Below, piece by piece: positions 63,522 to 64,000 of a stretch of 64,000 nucleotides of DNA. Position 1 is the first letter of the stretch. Each line of letters starts with the position of its first letter. The position numbers were made by a program, and so were the translations under genes. The DNA comes from an uncultured Kiloniellaceae bacterium (GTDB lineage: Bacteria; Pseudomonadota; Alphaproteobacteria; Kiloniellales; Kiloniellaceae), in assembly GCA_947500035.1 (NCBI GenBank), contig CANMQP010000012.1, forward strand, positions 248,001-312,000, in the 5' to 3' direction. The notes beneath the pieces were generated by a model. The model ran no database searches, was not told where the DNA came from, and saw nothing but the letters and a program-made list of their open reading frames with translations.

Positions 63522-64000
63522 TGCACAAATTGCAGAAGGCGGCCATCCTGGCCGCAGTGGTACTTATGTTCCCGCTCGGCGGCTCCGTTGCGCAGGATAA
63601 TGAACAGCACTCTGAAACATACCGGCAGCTCAAGCTATTCGGCGACGTCTTCGAGAGGGTCAGAACCGATTATGTCGAACAGGCCACGGATGAGGAGCTG
63701 ATCGAGTCCGCGATCCAGGGCATGCTCTCGCATCTGGACCCTCATTCCAGCTATCTGAACGAAAAATCCTTCAAGGACATGCGGGTTCAGACCCGCGGCG
63801 AGTTCGGCGGTCTTGGGATCGAAGTCACCATGGAGAACGGTTACGTTAAGGTCGTCTCCCCGATTGACGATACGCCGGCCTTCCGCGCCGGAGTCGAAGC
63901 CGGTGACTACATTACCCATCTGGACGGCGAGGCCGTTCAGGGCCTTACGCTTGCCGAGGCCGTCGAGCGCATGCGCGGACTGGTCAATACGGACCTGAAG
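63521..64000 (+). CDS. ctpA: S41 C-terminal processing peptidase (CtpA-like), N-terminal part (runs off the window)
   Basis: From the ATG at 63521 the frame stays open to the window end, 160 residues. Signal peptide MHKLQKAAILAAVVLMFPLG to about VAQ-DN, then FGDVFERVRTDYVE, the SAIQGMLSHLDPHSSYLNEK block and the PDZ domain GEFGGLGIEVTMENGYVKVV with SPIDDTPAFRAGVEAGDYIT. The catalytic Ser/Lys would lie beyond the edge. The envC-ctpA pair is standard in alphaproteobacteria. Confidence 0.93.
   Translation, partial: MHKLQKAAILAAVVLMFPLGGSVAQDNEQHSETYRQLKLFGDVFERVRTDYVEQATDEELIESAIQGMLSHLDPHSSYLNEKSFKDMRVQTRGEFGGLGIEVTMENGYVKVVSPIDDTPAFRAGVEAGDYITHLDGEAVQGLTLAEAVERMRGLVNTDLK

Overview
The window looks like a chromosomal segment of a GC-rich, metabolically versatile alphaproteobacterium. 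Evidence is the housekeeping order rplU-rpmA-obgE-proB-proA-nadD-rsfS-rlmH-gpmI-envC-like-ctpA at the right end, the many transport and aromatic-catabolism operons, and a perfect FNR/FixK-type box. A Rhodospirillales/Kiloniellales-like host is my inference from the general look; no 16S rRNA gene is present. I see no prophage, insertion sequence or CRISPR array.

Region by region. 1-5421 (minus): a branched-chain-amino-acid-type (Liv) ABC operon, livG-livF-livH-livM-binding protein, followed by a truncated hydantoinase A gene. 5757-6745 (plus): an SDR-fold protein lacking the catalytic Tyr, then a 37-residue membrane protein preceded by a TTGAT-N4-ATCAA box. 6758-9957 (minus): acyl-CoA dehydrogenase, family III CoA-transferase and hot-dog hydratase genes, with a divergent GcvA-like LysR regulator (10053-10943). 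11341-17507 (plus): a dipeptide-type ABC transporter with a two-domain ATPase, then an XRE-cupin regulator.

17556-29706 (minus) is the most interesting part: ten tightly packed, mostly overlapping genes. In order of transcription they encode an IorA/IorB-type 2-oxoacid:ferredoxin oxidoreductase, a PDR-type reductase, Rieske oxygenase alpha and beta subunits, an acyl-CoA synthetase, a thiolase-like protein without the usual Cys and His, a DUF35 Zn-ribbon/OB protein fused to a degenerate SDR domain, a cyclase-family (isatin hydrolase/KynB-like) hydrolase and an SDR. A divergent marR gene (29885-30424) and a TRAP transporter operon with a PaaI thioesterase (30840-34255) follow. TTTCATAT/ATATGAAA operators occur at both promoters. 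I infer an iad-type indole-3-acetate (auxin) pathway: dioxygenation, CoA activation, retro-aldol cleavage to isatin plus acetyl-CoA, isatin hydrolysis, then oxidative decarboxylation of isatinate.

34408-35796 is an L-serine dehydratase. 36038-50078 (plus) is a benzoyl-CoA epoxidation (box) cluster: Liv-type transporter, DUF4863 protein, benzoate-CoA ligase, alpha/beta hydrolase, DUF309 protein, BoxC, BoxB, BoxA, thioesterase and BoxR. The box ATGCATTATATTGCG occurs at both promoter regions. boxD is absent. 50165-53566 holds a DUF3137-like membrane protein, a cytochrome c, tRNA-Ser(CGA) with an 81-bp direct repeat at its 3' side, and an Ntn-hydrolase-like protein. 53872-64000 is the housekeeping block. 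Two copies of a 137-bp compound palindromic repeat (12991-13127 and 53564-53700) are of identical length, lie in opposite orientation and show compensatory stem changes.
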